From NCBI RefSeq assembly GCF_016889805.1, contig NZ_CP069535.1, positions 1,054,001 through 1,118,000 on the forward strand: DNA of 64,000 bases. The letters are read 5' to 3'. The DNA is from Rhodanobacter sp. FDAARGOS 1247 (GTDB lineage: Bacteria > Pseudomonadota > Gammaproteobacteria > Xanthomonadales > Rhodanobacteraceae). Under the pieces are notes generated by a model that worked only from the letters and a program-made list of their open reading frames with translations, ran no database searches and was not told the origin of the DNA. Positions 1-8,921 of the stretch are shown here, piece after piece; the stretch's first letter is position 1, and each line of letters opens with the position of its first letter. The position numbers and the translations under genes are program-made.

Positions 1-920
1 CGTCGCAGATAGGTTGTGGGGTCAAGCTGATGACTGCGGAGAATCGCGGGAAACAGCGAGGAAGAAAGAATCATTGGAAGCGCATACCAGACCTCCGATA
101 ATTTGGTGGCGGCGGCGTAGATGCCAACTTGATGCGCATTGGTCATTTCTTGCAGCATCACCATGTCGATTCGCATATAGAGAGTTACCGTTATCCCTGC
201 CAATAGAAGTGGCCAGCTCTCGTTCAGTAGATACCTTGCCTGCCTTGCGTCGAAACTGCGGCCGGTCAGGCGTTGCTTTTGTTTCGAGTACGTAATTACC
301 AAGCAGGCTGCGCCAATTGCGATCTCGATCAGGCTTGCGAGCGCGAATGCCATGAGATTGCCGGCATTTAGGATTAGCGCTATCCTGAGGGCCGATGAGG
401 TTAAGAATGCGACAAGCTTTGCCCGTACGGTAAAGCCAGATTTGACCTGCGACTGATACCATAAGTCGATAACGTCAAATGACTGGAATACAAAACCGGC
501 GGCTATGATGGCGACCAGCAGGTAGGTTCTCGGGTCGTGCGATTCAATGATTTTTGCTGTGACAAGCGTCAGCGTAAGCGCAACGAGTCCCATGAGAAAT
601 TTTAGAGCGAAAGCGGTATCCATGATTCGCTTGATGTGTGGCGGCTGCCGCACAAGTTCGCGGATCACGACTCCATCAAGGCCCGCTGAAGCAATCGCGC
701 CAAATATGGCAACAAATGCGATTGCATAACTAAGTAGCCCAAAGACGTCTGGTCCTAGATATCGGGCCATCCAGATGGTGATTGGCATGCCCACGATGAG
801 GCGAAGGATTTTGTCCCCAGCCAACCAGCCGCCGTTGGCCACGACAGCTTGAAGCCCTGAACGCCCTTGAATCTTCTCCCGAAGTGCTTCTGGGAGATAT
901 TTAAGCCAGGTGGCATCCAT
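1..920 (-). CDS. Oligosaccharide/polysaccharide flippase (Wzx-like, MOP superfamily), 3' end outside window
   Basis: The minus-strand frame starting with ATG at 920 is open for 306 codons to the window edge, so the gene is cut at its C-terminus. The protein starts [18 protein letters not shown] and has several hydrophobic helices separated by short charged loops, among them the stretches ILRLIVGMPITIWMARYLGP, FLMGLVALTLTLVTA and YLLVAIIAAGFVFQSF. The motif ARYLGPDVFG followed by LLSYAIAF is typical of the first two helices of Wzx/RfbX flippases, which move lipid-linked glycan units across the inner membrane. The ATG shares one base with the fcl stop codon (TGATG), so it is translationally coupled to GDP-fucose synthesis. 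The glycan it carries cannot be told from sequence. Confidence 0.85.
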   Translation of the reverse strand, partial: MDATWLKYLPEALREKIQGRSGLQAVVANGGWLAGDKILRLIVGMPITIWMARYLGPDVFGLLSYAIAFVAIFGAIASAGLDGVVIRELVRQPPHIKRIMDTAFALKFLMGLVALTLTLVTAKIIESHDPRTYLLVAIIAAGFVFQSFDVIDLWYQSQVKSGFTVRAKLVAFLTSSALRIALILNAGNLMAFALASLIEIAIGAACLVITYSKQKQRLTGRSFDARQARYLLNESWPLLLAGITVTLYMRIDMVMLQEMTNAHQVGIYAAATKLSEVWYALPMILSSSLFPAILRSHQLDPTTYLR

Positions 921-1840
921 CAGCTCTTGAACTGTTGATATGTTGCGGCCAGTCCTTCTGACAGTGGTATTTTTGGCTTCCAGCCATGTGTACGGATTCT
1001 TGTAGCGTCCAGCAGTTTTCGTGGGGTTCCATCTGGTTTGGTTTTATCAAACGTGAGGTCGCCCGTGTATCCGACAGCTTGGGCGATTGCGTGTGCAAGG
1101 TGAGCGATGCTGATTTCTTCGCCGGAACCTATATTGATAATGTCCGTTTCCCCGGAAACGCCCATTAGCAAAATCAACGCTTCGGCGAGGTCATCTACAT
1201 GCAACAACTCGCGTAATGGTTTGCCACTGCCCCAGACGGTGACTTCTCGAGCTTGCGCAAGCTTTGCTTCGTGAAGACGTCGGATAAGCGCTGGTACCAC
1301 ATGCGCGTTGTCCGGATCAAAATTGTCACCAGGTCCGTACAAATTGGTGGGCATTGCGCAGATTGCGTCGAAGTCGTACTGCCTCTTGTAGGCCTGACAC
1401 AATTTCAGTCCCGCAATCTTGGCGACGGCATACCATTCGTTGGTCGGCTCCAACGGACCGGTCAACAAATACTCTTCCTTAATTGGTTGAGGACAGTCGC
1501 GCGGGTAGATACACGACGAGCCGAGGAACAGCAGTTTTTTCGTGCCATGCTTCCACGCGTTGTGAATCACATTCGTCTGGATAGCCAGGTTGTCGTGAAT
1601 GAACTCCGCAGGATAAGTGCTGTTGGCGTGGATGCCCCCGACTTTGGCGGCGGCCAGGAAGACATACTCAGGTTGTTCTGCAGCGAAAAACGCCTCGACC
1701 GCGGCTTGGTTGGTGAGATCCAATTCCTGATGGGTTCGCAGGATCAAATTGGTTGCGCCGTCGGTGACTAGGCGACGGACTATGGCGCTGCCAACAAGTC
1801 CACGGTGACCTGCTACGTAGATGCGGGAATAGAGATTCAT
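920..1840 (-). CDS. fcl: GDP-L-fucose synthase (GDP-4-keto-6-deoxy-D-mannose 3,5-epimerase/4-reductase)
   Basis: The 306-residue protein converts GDP-4-keto-6-deoxy-D-mannose to GDP-L-fucose with NADPH in the cytoplasm. It is an extended short-chain dehydrogenase: the nucleotide-binding turn GHRGLVG lies at residues 11-17, the active-site serines in GSSCIYP at 107-113, and the catalytic Tyr137-x3-Lys141 in NEWYAVAK. The open frame runs further upstream, but the ATG at 1840 is preferred because AGGA lies just upstream and the family starts a few residues before the Rossmann turn. It follows gmd by 4 bases and overlaps the flippase by one base, so the three genes form one operon for fucose-containing glycan synthesis. 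Length matches the family (about 310-320). Confidence 0.95.
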   Translation of the reverse strand: MNLYSRIYVAGHRGLVGSAIVRRLVTDGATNLILRTHQELDLTNQAAVEAFFAAEQPEYVFLAAAKVGGIHANSTYPAEFIHDNLAIQTNVIHNAWKHGTKKLLFLGSSCIYPRDCPQPIKEEYLLTGPLEPTNEWYAVAKIAGLKLCQAYKRQYDFDAICAMPTNLYGPGDNFDPDNAHVVPALIRRLHEAKLAQAREVTVWGSGKPLRELLHVDDLAEALILLMGVSGETDIINIGSGEEISIAHLAHAIAQAVGYTGDLTFDKTKPDGTPRKLLDATRIRTHGWKPKIPLSEGLAATYQQFKS

Positions 1841-1844
1841 GGGA

Positions 1845-2954
1845 TCATTCCTGCGGCGAGTGCGCCTCGAATCCAGCGTTTGCCAGCAGCGCATCGCGTT
1901 TGGCGAGCGCCAGATCGTTTTGCATCATCTCGCTGACCAGCTCGGTAAAGCCGGTCCGGGGAATCCAGCCGAGCTGCTTGCGCGCCTTGCTAGGGTCGCC
2001 CAACAGCGTTTCCACCTCGGCTGGGCGGTAGTAGCGTGGATCGATCGCGACAACGCGTTGACCGGGACTAGCGAAGGAGTCAGGACGTACCGTGCTGATA
2101 CAGGCGTACTCATCGGCGCCGGTCCCATGCCAAGCGAGGGTGATGCCAAGTTGGCCGGCGCTGTGTTCGATGAATTCGCGGACCGAGTGCTGTACCCCGG
2201 TGGCGATTACATAGTCTTCTGGCTGTTCCTGTTGCAACATCAACCATTGTGCCTCGACATAGTCTCGGGCATGACCCCAGTCGCGTCGTGCGTCAAGATT
2301 GCCGAGGTAAAGACAGTCCTGCAGGCCTAGGTGGATGCGTGCTAGTGCACGCGTGACCTTCCTCGTTACAAATGTTTCGCCGCGGCGTGGCGACTCGTGA
2401 TTGAACAGGATGCCGTTGCAGGCATACATGCCATAGGACTCGCGATAGTTGACGGTGATCCAATAGGCGTAGAGCTTTGCGACGCCATAAGGTGAGCGCG
2501 GATGAAACGGCGTTGTCTCTCGCTGCGGCGTTTCGTGCACCAAGCCATAGAGTTCGGATGTGGAAGCCTGGTAGTAGCGGGTCTTGTTTTCTAGGCCCAG
2601 GATGCGAATGGCCTCAAGGATACGGAGCGTCCCGATTGCATCCGTGTTGGCGGTGTATTCCGGCGTCTCGTATGACACCTGCACGTGACTCTGCGCACCG
2701 AGGTTGTAGATTTCGTCCGGCTGCACCTGCTGGATGATGCGGATCAGGTTACTGGCGTCCGTCAAGTCACCGTAATGCAAAAAAAAGCGGGATGTGCCTT
2801 CGTGGGGATCCTGATACAAGTGGTCAATGCGGTCGGTGTTGAACGAAGAGGCTCGCCGCTTGATGCCATGGACTTCATAGCCTTTGGCCAGCAGGAATTC
2901 CGCCAGATAGGCGCCGTCCTGGCCTGTGATTCCTGATACAAGGGCGCGCTTCAT
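1845..2954 (-). CDS. gmd: GDP-mannose 4,6-dehydratase
   Basis: The 369-residue protein makes GDP-4-keto-6-deoxy-D-mannose from GDP-D-mannose, the first committed step to GDP-L-fucose. The NADP-binding motif GITGQDG is at residues 8-14, followed by the family signature [15 protein letters not shown]. The active site is visible as STSELYG (Thr132, Glu134) and the Tyr156-x3-Lys160 pair in [12 protein letters not shown], with the substrate-binding [15 protein letters not shown] downstream. The start chosen is the ATG at 2954, which has GGAAG about six bases upstream and begins [14 protein letters not shown] as in the family; a longer frame reaches 2984. It lies upstream of fcl in the same operon, so the two reactions are co-expressed. 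Confidence 0.96.
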   Translation of the reverse strand: MKRALVSGITGQDGAYLAEFLLAKGYEVHGIKRRASSFNTDRIDHLYQDPHEGTSRFFLHYGDLTDASNLIRIIQQVQPDEIYNLGAQSHVQVSYETPEYTANTDAIGTLRILEAIRILGLENKTRYYQASTSELYGLVHETPQRETTPFHPRSPYGVAKLYAYWITVNYRESYGMYACNGILFNHESPRRGETFVTRKVTRALARIHLGLQDCLYLGNLDARRDWGHARDYVEAQWLMLQQEQPEDYVIATGVQHSVREFIEHSAGQLGITLAWHGTGADEYACISTVRPDSFASPGQRVVAIDPRYYRPAEVETLLGDPSKARKQLGWIPRTGFTELVSEMMQNDLALAKRDALLANAGFEAHSPQE

Positions 2955-3031
2955 ATGGCTTCCAATACTCGTTGGTGGTCGCAATGAGACAGTCTAAACG
3001 CAGCTCGCCAGCATGCGTAGCGGTAGTGGGG

Positions 3032-5149
3032 TCAATTGCGGGCTGCTTCACTCAAGCGGTATTCCAGCGCAGACAGTTCCCGGTCAAGTCGGCCACCCAC
3101 ATTCAGCCTCCGCAGTACATGCAGGGTTTCCTTGGCGCGCCGGAGTTGATGCTGCGCGATTAGCATCCTGATCAAGGTGATCCGGTACGCCGGTTCATCC
3201 GGGCTGGCAACAGTGGCGGCCTCCGTCATCTTGAGACCCAGTTCGCGGTTGTCCAGTACGTTCCATGCGTAGTCGCCATAGATAGCCAGCAGGCGTGAGC
3301 TTGGATTGGGGTGGGCAAGGGCAGCGTCGAACGCCGCAACCATGCGCTGGAACGGCAATTGGCAGCGTCCGTCCCGTACACATTGAGTCAGGGCGCCTAG
3401 GGAACTTTCGTCCTGCACGCCGGGCGCGTGGGCCTTCAGCTTGGCGATCATGTTGTCCCACCAGGTATCCTTCAGCGGAAGGCCCATGCGTGAGTTCATG
3501 AAGATCAGCGCTTGCTCCGGCAGGACCGAAGAATTGGGCAGGGCGGCAGATGCCTCCAGCGGCGCGTAGGCCAGGTGGGTGAAGGGCGAAGCCGGATCGT
3601 AATGCGAATAGATGATGTAGGTGCGGCCCAGTTCGTATTGGGCCCGTGGCGACTGGGGCGCGCGTGAGGCGAGATCCTCGGCCAGCCGCAGCGGATCGCT
3701 CCAGGCGTGGGCCGTGAAAGCGGTAAGTGCGGTCCAGCACATCATCAGCGAACCGAGCAGGACGTACCGCGGTAGCGGAAACGGCAAGGCGTCGCGATCG
3801 CGGTCTTCCGCGGTGTCCCGGGCATTCGCGATCGGCGTTTTCGGCGTGCTCGCCGGGGCGGCAAGCAGAGGCACTATCGTCAACAGCAGTCCGAAGCTGG
3901 CAAAGTAGTTGCGGTGTTCGTAGATCAGTTCCAGTGGGAGGATGGTGCCGGTGAGTAATTGACAACCAAGGAACAGCGCGATGCCGAGTGCCGCCAGAGG
4001 CCGCCGCTTCTTCAGCCATACCGTCAGCGCGACCAATGCAATCAGGAACAGGATGCTTACAAGTGTGCTCGGCGGCGTCAGCAGTCCGTCCGAGATCCTG
4101 AAATCATCGTGATAGAAGGACAGCGCGTTCGGTGTAGGCAACAGCGTCCATACCAGGTAGTCGACGACTATTCGTGTCTCGCTGAGAAGGCGTGTGCCAA
4201 GGTCAAAATCGCGGGTGGCCCAGGACTCCGGCTTCAGTACCTGCGGCACCAGCCACGTCAACCCGATCACCATCGGCAGCATCAACACCAGTACGAATAG
4301 AAGGACGATCTGCCGGTCGCGATGCCTGGGTGCGGCAGCGAAGGTTGTCGCGGAAAATCCGAACACCGCCCATTCGATCAATGCGGCGTATAGCGGCAGC
4401 ATCACTGCTGTTTCCTTGGCGAGCAAGCCGAATGCCGCGGGTAAGGTGATGCTGGCAGCGCATAGCGCAAAGCCGGACCTCATCCGTTGCCTTGGTTCCG
4501 GTTTGCCGCCGCGTTGCGAAGGAATGGCCAGCATGGAACGTCTGCCTGCGACATAACCAACCAGACCCAGCAATACGAAAAGGTTGGCCATACTCTCCAT
4601 GCGCTGCACCACGTACAGCACGGCGGTAAGGTTGATCGGCAGCAGCATCCAAGCGGCGGCGATCAGCGCCGCCACAATGCCCGCCCGCTTATCTCGGCGG
4701 GCGCGCCTCGTCCGTGATGCTCCTGAAAATGTTGCTAAGGAAATATCGCGCACAGCGCCTGCTCCGGGCTCGATCCGGTGGCGAGTTTCTTTGGAAGCCG
4801 CCAGCAGCGCGTGTGCCAGCAGGAAAACCAATACCCCGTTCGCCAGGTGGATGACCAGGTTGGTCAGCTTCCAACTGTACGGGTTGAGACCGCTCGCCAG
4901 ATAGTTCGCAGCGAAACTCAACGAAGCTAGGGGACGTTTGAACTCGCTGGCTGGAGAAGAAAGCGCGGCGCGGACCAAGCTCGCGACGCTGGCATCGACG
5001 GGATGTACGCCTTGGTTGTCGACGATGTTGGGGTAGTCGTCGAAAAGCCAACCACCGTCGAGACCTGTGCCATAGATGAGCGAAACCAGAGCCATCGCCA
5101 TGGCCAGTAACAAGATGCTATTGCGACCGTTGTGTGCCGTGACCTTCAC
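3032..5149 (-). CDS. Polytopic membrane protein with C-terminal TPR-like region (GT-C glycosyltransferase-like), copy 1
   Basis: The 705-residue protein has a first membrane helix, then a periplasmic loop with the acidic motif WLFDDYPNIVDN, then about ten more hydrophobic segments, and a soluble helical C-terminal third with repeats such as SPRAQYELGRTYI. A conserved aspartate pair in the first large loop, here FDDYP, is the hallmark of GT-C lipid-phosphosugar-dependent glycosyltransferases, and a GT-C body plus TPRs is the plan of the TMTC/DUF1736 group. The GTG at 5149 is the best start because its MKV aligns with the paralogue at 5404-7347. It lies between the paralogue and gmd on the same strand. 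Glycosylation of the nearby pilins or of O-antigen is inference; acceptor and sugar are unknown. Confidence 0.7.
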   Translation of the reverse strand: MKVTAHNGRNSILLLAMAMALVSLIYGTGLDGGWLFDDYPNIVDNQGVHPVDASVASLVRAALSSPASEFKRPLASLSFAANYLASGLNPYSWKLTNLVIHLANGVLVFLLAHALLAASKETRHRIEPGAGAVRDISLATFSGASRTRRARRDKRAGIVAALIAAAWMLLPINLTAVLYVVQRMESMANLFVLLGLVGYVAGRRSMLAIPSQRGGKPEPRQRMRSGFALCAASITLPAAFGLLAKETAVMLPLYAALIEWAVFGFSATTFAAAPRHRDRQIVLLFVLVLMLPMVIGLTWLVPQVLKPESWATRDFDLGTRLLSETRIVVDYLVWTLLPTPNALSFYHDDFRISDGLLTPPSTLVSILFLIALVALTVWLKKRRPLAALGIALFLGCQLLTGTILPLELIYEHRNYFASFGLLLTIVPLLAAPASTPKTPIANARDTAEDRDRDALPFPLPRYVLLGSLMMCWTALTAFTAHAWSDPLRLAEDLASRAPQSPRAQYELGRTYIIYSHYDPASPFTHLAYAPLEASAALPNSSVLPEQALIFMNSRMGLPLKDTWWDNMIAKLKAHAPGVQDESSLGALTQCVRDGRCQLPFQRMVAAFDAALAHPNPSSRLLAIYGDYAWNVLDNRELGLKMTEAATVASPDEPAYRITLIRMLIAQHQLRRAKETLHVLRRLNVGGRLDRELSALEYRLSEAARN

Positions 5150-5403
5150 GATAGAGCCTGGTAGAGGCTGCTGTGAGGCGACGCTTCGGTTCTAGTGGGG
5201 CTCATGATGCGTCTTCTTTGCGTGTATTGCTCCACTGTCGCACACCTGGGCCAGCCGCATAGGTTGGGTTTGCCATCAAATATCGAGAGCGATCCAGCAA
5301 GCTTTTCTCACCAGCAGCGTCGACTCAGCTTCCAATCGACAATGCTGCGATGGCTAGCAAACTTGCCAACTGGAGGTCCAGGCGAAGAGTTGGAGGGGCT
5401 GAT
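5150..5403. other. Spacer between the two GT-C-like genes
   Basis: This 254-base gap between two same-strand genes holds no convincing gene. On the minus strand a short frame of 19 codons (5208 to 5149) ends with a TGA that overlaps the GTG of the downstream gene. It could serve translational coupling, but it lacks a clear ribosome binding site. I found no confident promoter or terminator. Confidence 0.3.
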
Positions 5404-7347
5404 TTATGACTCCGGCTGGCCACCTTGTTGACGTGCTTCAAGTTGCGCTCGTACTGCCTTCCAATGGGGGTTTCGTTGCAGGTTCGGCTGTGCCTGTTCT
5501 GCTTGCTTGAACAATGCGGAGGCTTCCGACAAGCGGCCATTGGCAATCAGGTATCCAATCAATCGACTGGCGTAGTCAGGATCATTCTTGTTGATATCAA
5601 TGGCGGTTTGCAGGTGGTGTAGCGCGAGTGGCATGTCGTGCATGACAACGCTGGCGACGTCCGCGTACTGCACGTGCAAGGAGGCGTAGTTGGGACTTCT
5701 TTCAATCGCTATTTGATAGGCTTCGCCAAGACGTTGAGGGTCGAGGTTTACCTTCCCTTCGACCGCTCGCGAGGCGAGTCCCTGTAATGCCCGGTACTCC
5801 TGTGGCCCCAGCGGCCGGTTCCGCAATTTGTCAAACAAGCTCTGCCACCATGCTGCCTGCGCAGGAACACCCTCGGACGCGGCGGTCAGCAACAGGGCTT
5901 GTTCCGGCAGTGGGGAAGAATTCGGCAGAGCCGCGCCACGCTCCAGTTCGGCGATGGCGCGCGCGAACAACGGTGATTGCGGATCATCGTGAGACAAATC
6001 CATGTACAGGCGGGCCAGGTCGTAGCTGGCTCGTGGCGAGGAGGAATTGTCGTGGACCAGTGTCATCGCCAGTTGCAGCGGATTCCCCCAAGTAGCGGCG
6101 CGCAACACCGTGAGGAAGCTGAGCGTGGCCAGGAAAATTGTGGCCAATATCGCGGGCAATCGGGGATGAGCGTGGCGAGTGGCCAGCCAGATAAGGTCGG
6201 TCAGTGCCAACAGAATGCCGAACAGTGCAGGGTAATTTCGGTGTTCGAAGACCAATTCCAACGGCAGCGGAGCGCTGGTGAGGGCATGGGCCATGAAGAA
6301 CCACGCGATGCCAAGGGCCAGTAACGGGCGACGCAAACGCATCACCCATGCCAGTCCCAGTAGGCATGACAGGAACAGACCGCCAGCCAGTGTGGTTGCT
6401 GGTGCCAACCAACCGGTGGAGATAAGGTAATTGTCGTAGTAGAAATGCATCTGGCCGGGCAACGGCAGAACACTCCAGCCTATGTACATCGATAGTGCGC
6501 GAAGCTGGGTCAGTTCACGTTCCCAGGCGGTATAAGGGCGACCAGCGAACGCACCGGGGTCGAATACATAATGCGGCAGCAGATAGAACACGAATACCAC
6601 GGTCGCTGCCACGCAGCCTGCTGCGTAAAAATACCGCCAATTGCGTTTTGCGTTTGGGCGGGCGGCCTCGAAATGCAGCAAGGTCAGTTCCAGTAACAAG
6701 GCGTAGCCTGGTGCCAGTACAGTTGTTTCCTTGGCAAAGTAGCCCACGAAAATCAGCAGCGCGCTCGACAGTAGCCAAGGCCAACCGCGCCGATCCCGCA
6801 ACTGCAATTGCCGGGCCTTCCAGTAGCACAACAGCGCAAGCAGCGTAAAGGTGAAGCCGAGCAGCTCCATGCGCTGCACCACATACATCACAGTGGATAT
6901 CTGCAGCGGGTGGAGCGCCCATGCTGTCGCCAGCAGCCACGCCCAAGTCGAGGTGCGCTTGGCGTGCGCAATGAGATCGTCTGAACCACGTGGTGACCAG
7001 CCATGGCGAAGCAAGCGCTTGCACAACGCAGCAAGTAGCGCTGTATTGACCAGATGGATGGCCAGGTTGACTGCCTTGAAGCCCCAGATGCTTCCGCCAG
7101 CGGCGTAGTTCAGAGCATAACTGAGCATGGCCAGAGGGCGCTGGATGTTGGTCCGTGACCATAGCCACACTTCATGAAAGGCTTGCCAGTTCCAATGAGC
7201 GGACTGGAAGGCAGGGTTCTCTACGAAGATGGGGTAGTCGTCAAAGATAAAGCTGCCAGAAAGGGCCGGCCACAAGACCAATCCAACAAGGGCCACGGTA
7301 CAGAGTCGGTACCAAGGGAACGGGTGTTGGTAGGTCACAACTTTCAC
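5404..7347 (-). CDS. Polytopic membrane protein with C-terminal TPR-like region (GT-C glycosyltransferase-like), copy 2
   Basis: This 647-residue paralogue of the protein at 3032-5149 shares its layout: an N-terminal helix, the loop motif FIFDDYPIFVEN, the signature RPLAMLSYALNYAAGG, about ten further helices, and a C-terminal TPR-like tail (for example SPRASYDLARLYMDLSHDDP). The open frame extends back to 7545, inside the pilin gene, which is not credible. The GTG at 7347 gives an MKV start like the paralogue; a second GTG at 7338 has AGGTGA five bases upstream and is an alternative. It lies directly after pilA and its terminator. Two divergent copies beside two pilins suggest each may be specific for one acceptor or one sugar, which is inference. 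Confidence 0.7.
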   Translation of the reverse strand: MKVVTYQHPFPWYRLCTVALVGLVLWPALSGSFIFDDYPIFVENPAFQSAHWNWQAFHEVWLWSRTNIQRPLAMLSYALNYAAGGSIWGFKAVNLAIHLVNTALLAALCKRLLRHGWSPRGSDDLIAHAKRTSTWAWLLATAWALHPLQISTVMYVVQRMELLGFTFTLLALLCYWKARQLQLRDRRGWPWLLSSALLIFVGYFAKETTVLAPGYALLLELTLLHFEAARPNAKRNWRYFYAAGCVAATVVFVFYLLPHYVFDPGAFAGRPYTAWERELTQLRALSMYIGWSVLPLPGQMHFYYDNYLISTGWLAPATTLAGGLFLSCLLGLAWVMRLRRPLLALGIAWFFMAHALTSAPLPLELVFEHRNYPALFGILLALTDLIWLATRHAHPRLPAILATIFLATLSFLTVLRAATWGNPLQLAMTLVHDNSSSPRASYDLARLYMDLSHDDPQSPLFARAIAELERGAALPNSSPLPEQALLLTAASEGVPAQAAWWQSLFDKLRNRPLGPQEYRALQGLASRAVEGKVNLDPQRLGEAYQIAIERSPNYASLHVQYADVASVVMHDMPLALHHLQTAIDINKNDPDYASRLIGYLIANGRLSEASALFKQAEQAQPNLQRNPHWKAVRAQLEARQQGGQPES

Positions 7348-7374
7348 CTGGTTTGAAATCAGTTTGCCTGCGGC

Positions 7375-7402
7375 AAAAAAAAGGAGGGGCGTAAGCCCCT
7401 CC
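7375..7402 (-). terminator. Rho-independent terminator of pilA
   Basis: Read on the minus strand, a GGAGGGGC/GCCCCTCC stem with a short TTAC loop is followed by eight T residues (7382-7375). It lies 55 bases after the pilA stop codon and before the GT-C-like gene, so most pilA transcripts should end here, leaving low read-through or a separate promoter for the downstream genes. Confidence 0.9.
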
Positions 7403-7456
7403 CTTCGAAGAACACCAAGATCAATAAATTGATCCTGGTTGGTGCGAACTCGAGGA

Positions 7457-7879
7457 TTAGTTGAAGCAACCCTTCGGGCGGAACTTGTCGTCCAGATCGC
7501 TCTTGCACGTCCACAGGCCGCTGCCGTTACGGTTCCACTCGACATACTTGCCGGCGACTTTCGGGTTACCCTTCAGCGCGCACTTGATCGCATCGTTCGC
7601 GGCACCAGAGGTCGGAGCCGTCGTCGTGATGGCGCAACGCTCGGTGGTGGGCTGAAGGCCGATCAGATCAGCCGTGTACGAGTTGGCGCCGACGATACCG
7701 TTGTTGACCTGCTCTTCGTACGCGGTCTTGCCGGGCGTGACGTCAGCCAAGCCGGCAGTCGCCTGCGAACGAGCCACATAGTTCTGGTACTGCGGCAGCG
7801 CGATGGCGGCCAAGATCGCGATGATCGCAACCACGATCATCAGTTCGATCAGGGTAAAACCTTTCTGCATGCTCTTCAT
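7457..7879 (-). CDS. pilA: Type IV major pilin-like protein (PilA), copy 1
   Basis: The 140-residue prepilin has a six-residue basic leader, the prepilin peptidase site [23 protein letters not shown] with Glu at mature position 5, and a globular domain closed by two C-terminal cysteines in [17 protein letters not shown] (the D-region loop). After cleavage and N-methylation by PilD it would polymerise into type IV pili used for twitching, adhesion or DNA uptake. The ATG at 7879 has AGAGGAA seven bases upstream. Upstream lies a near-consensus sigma-54 promoter (8006-8021), downstream a strong terminator, so it is expressed as a single gene. A second pilin lies 417 bases upstream. Which one is the major subunit is not clear, but the longer leader and strong terminator favour this one. 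Confidence 0.95.
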   Translation of the reverse strand: MKSMQKGFTLIELMIVVAIIAILAAIALPQYQNYVARSQATAGLADVTPGKTAYEEQVNNGIVGANSYTADLIGLQPTTERCAITTTAPTSGAANDAIKCALKGNPKVAGKYVEWNRNGSGLWTCKSDLDDKFRPKGCFN

Positions 7880-8005
7880 GGTGTTTCCTCTGTTTTGGTT
7901 AGCTAACCGTTGATGCCCCCTGAGCCCCGGTCCCGAATTCCCCCTAGGCGGGAACGGTACCCCTTACTCGCGGTCAGGAACGACCAGGAAGCTCACGGCA
8001 GTTCA

Positions 8006-8021
8006 AGCAGATAATGTGCCA
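8006..8021 (-). promoter_or_regulatory. Sigma-54 promoter of pilA copy 1
   Basis: On the minus strand the sequence TGGCACATTATCTGCT has the GG and GC doublets at the exact -24/-12 spacing, and the first six bases match the TGGCAC consensus. It would start transcription near 7994, about 115 bases before the ATG. Pilin genes of gammaproteobacteria are classically driven by RpoN with the PilS/PilR two-component system; those regulators are not in this window. Confidence 0.85.
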
Positions 8022-8295
8022 TCACTACCGCCGTGATATTTCCGCATGGTTGTGGGTTCGATGATTGTGCACACAGTCACGAATCTTCACAAGCGATGCC
8101 GAATCAGCGCATCAAAGAGGCGTTTGCCCAAATTGATGCGAGGATTTGTCTTGTCGTGCCGTGTCATCAGTTGACGCTCAGCGTCAGTTTTTGGCGCGAC
8201 TTAGCCTGGCGCGATTGCAAGGAAAGATAGACAGGAACCGGCATGCTGACTCGAACAAGCCGGTTGCCGAGATCCCTTCCGGGCTGGGGCACGGC
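8022..8295. other. Intergenic region between the two pilin genes
   Basis: The gap between the pilA copies (7880-8295) contains the sigma-54 promoter and otherwise no gene. Two hairpins are visible. AACCGGC/GCCGGTT at 8236-8265 could end the upstream pilin transcript, although no clear T-run follows on the minus strand. TGACGC-TCA-GCGTCA at 8172-8187 is followed by five T residues on the plus strand. The stretch just upstream of the promoter is the expected place for PilR binding. Confidence 0.4.
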
Positions 8296-8721
8296 TTACG
8301 GATGGCATCCCTTCGGAGTCTGGCGTGTTGCAAGATCGGTCTGACAGGTCCAGTTGCCCGAACCGTTGCGCATCAAGTTGATCTTCCTGTCCCTTACCTC
8401 GGGGTTCCCCTTGATCTGGCAGGTGATTTCGCCCACCCCGTCGACCGGCGCGGTCGCTGTGACGTGGCACCGTTCTGTTTCCTGCTGCATGCCCAGGTTG
8501 TCGACGGTGGTGTAAAGCGTGGCGTCACTGTCCCCGTTGTTGGTGCGTTCCTCGTATGCGGTGCGGCCCGAGGTGATCTCATCCAGCGCCGCCACTGCCT
8601 GCGAGCGCGCCACATAGTCGCTGTAAAGCGGCAGTGCGATGGCCGCCAGGATGGCGATGATGGCCACGACGATCATCAACTCGATCAGTGTGAAACCGGC
8701 GGAACGGCGCTGGCGCGACAT
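8296..8721 (-). CDS. Type IV pilin-like protein, copy 2
   Basis: The 141-residue prepilin starts [15 protein letters not shown], giving a nine-residue leader, followed by the same hydrophobic N-terminal helix as copy 1 and a related globular domain. Copy 1 and copy 2 share TAYEE, QQ/PTTERC-type and KGNP segments and the C-terminal pair in [18 protein letters not shown]. The ATG at 8721 is chosen because it lies immediately before the basic leader and has GGGGAG about six bases upstream; an in-frame extension to 8745 would add eight residues not seen in prepilin leaders. Its own sigma-54 promoter lies at 8752-8767. It is probably an alternative or minor pilin arising from duplication and divergence. 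Confidence 0.93.
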   Translation of the reverse strand: MSRQRRSAGFTLIELMIVVAIIAILAAIALPLYSDYVARSQAVAALDEITSGRTAYEERTNNGDSDATLYTTVDNLGMQQETERCHVTATAPVDGVGEITCQIKGNPEVRDRKINLMRNGSGNWTCQTDLATRQTPKGCHP

Positions 8722-8751
8722 GGTGGACTCCCCTGTGAGTCCCACCTGACA

Positions 8752-8767
8752 GGCACGTTTTGTACCA
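8752..8767 (-). promoter_or_regulatory. Sigma-54 promoter of pilin copy 2
   Basis: Minus-strand TGGTACAAAACGTGCC keeps the -24 GG and -12 GC doublets at canonical spacing. Transcription would start near 8741, about 20 bases before the ATG at 8721. The match at -24 (TGGTAC) is weaker than for copy 1, so the two pilins may be expressed at different levels under the same RpoN control. Confidence 0.7.
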
Positions 8768-8921
8768 AATGTGAAGGCCGATCGTGCGCGCCGTCACAGT
8801 GCCCGCGTCTGTTGGATGTGGGTTCGTGCTCCGGGGGGGGGCGGGCTCACAGGCGGGGTTGCTTGCGCGCCAGCTACCCCCGCTTTAACGTCGTGGCCTT
8901 TACGAAGCCAAGGAACCCCCC

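Noticed and set aside
22..462. A 146-residue minus-strand frame near the left edge
   Set aside because: It is the wrong frame inside the flippase gene and contains no hydrophobic helices.
7348..7545. N-terminal extension of the GT-C-like protein into the pilA gene
   Set aside because: It would overlap pilin coding sequence and the pilA terminator, and its sequence lacks membrane or domain features.
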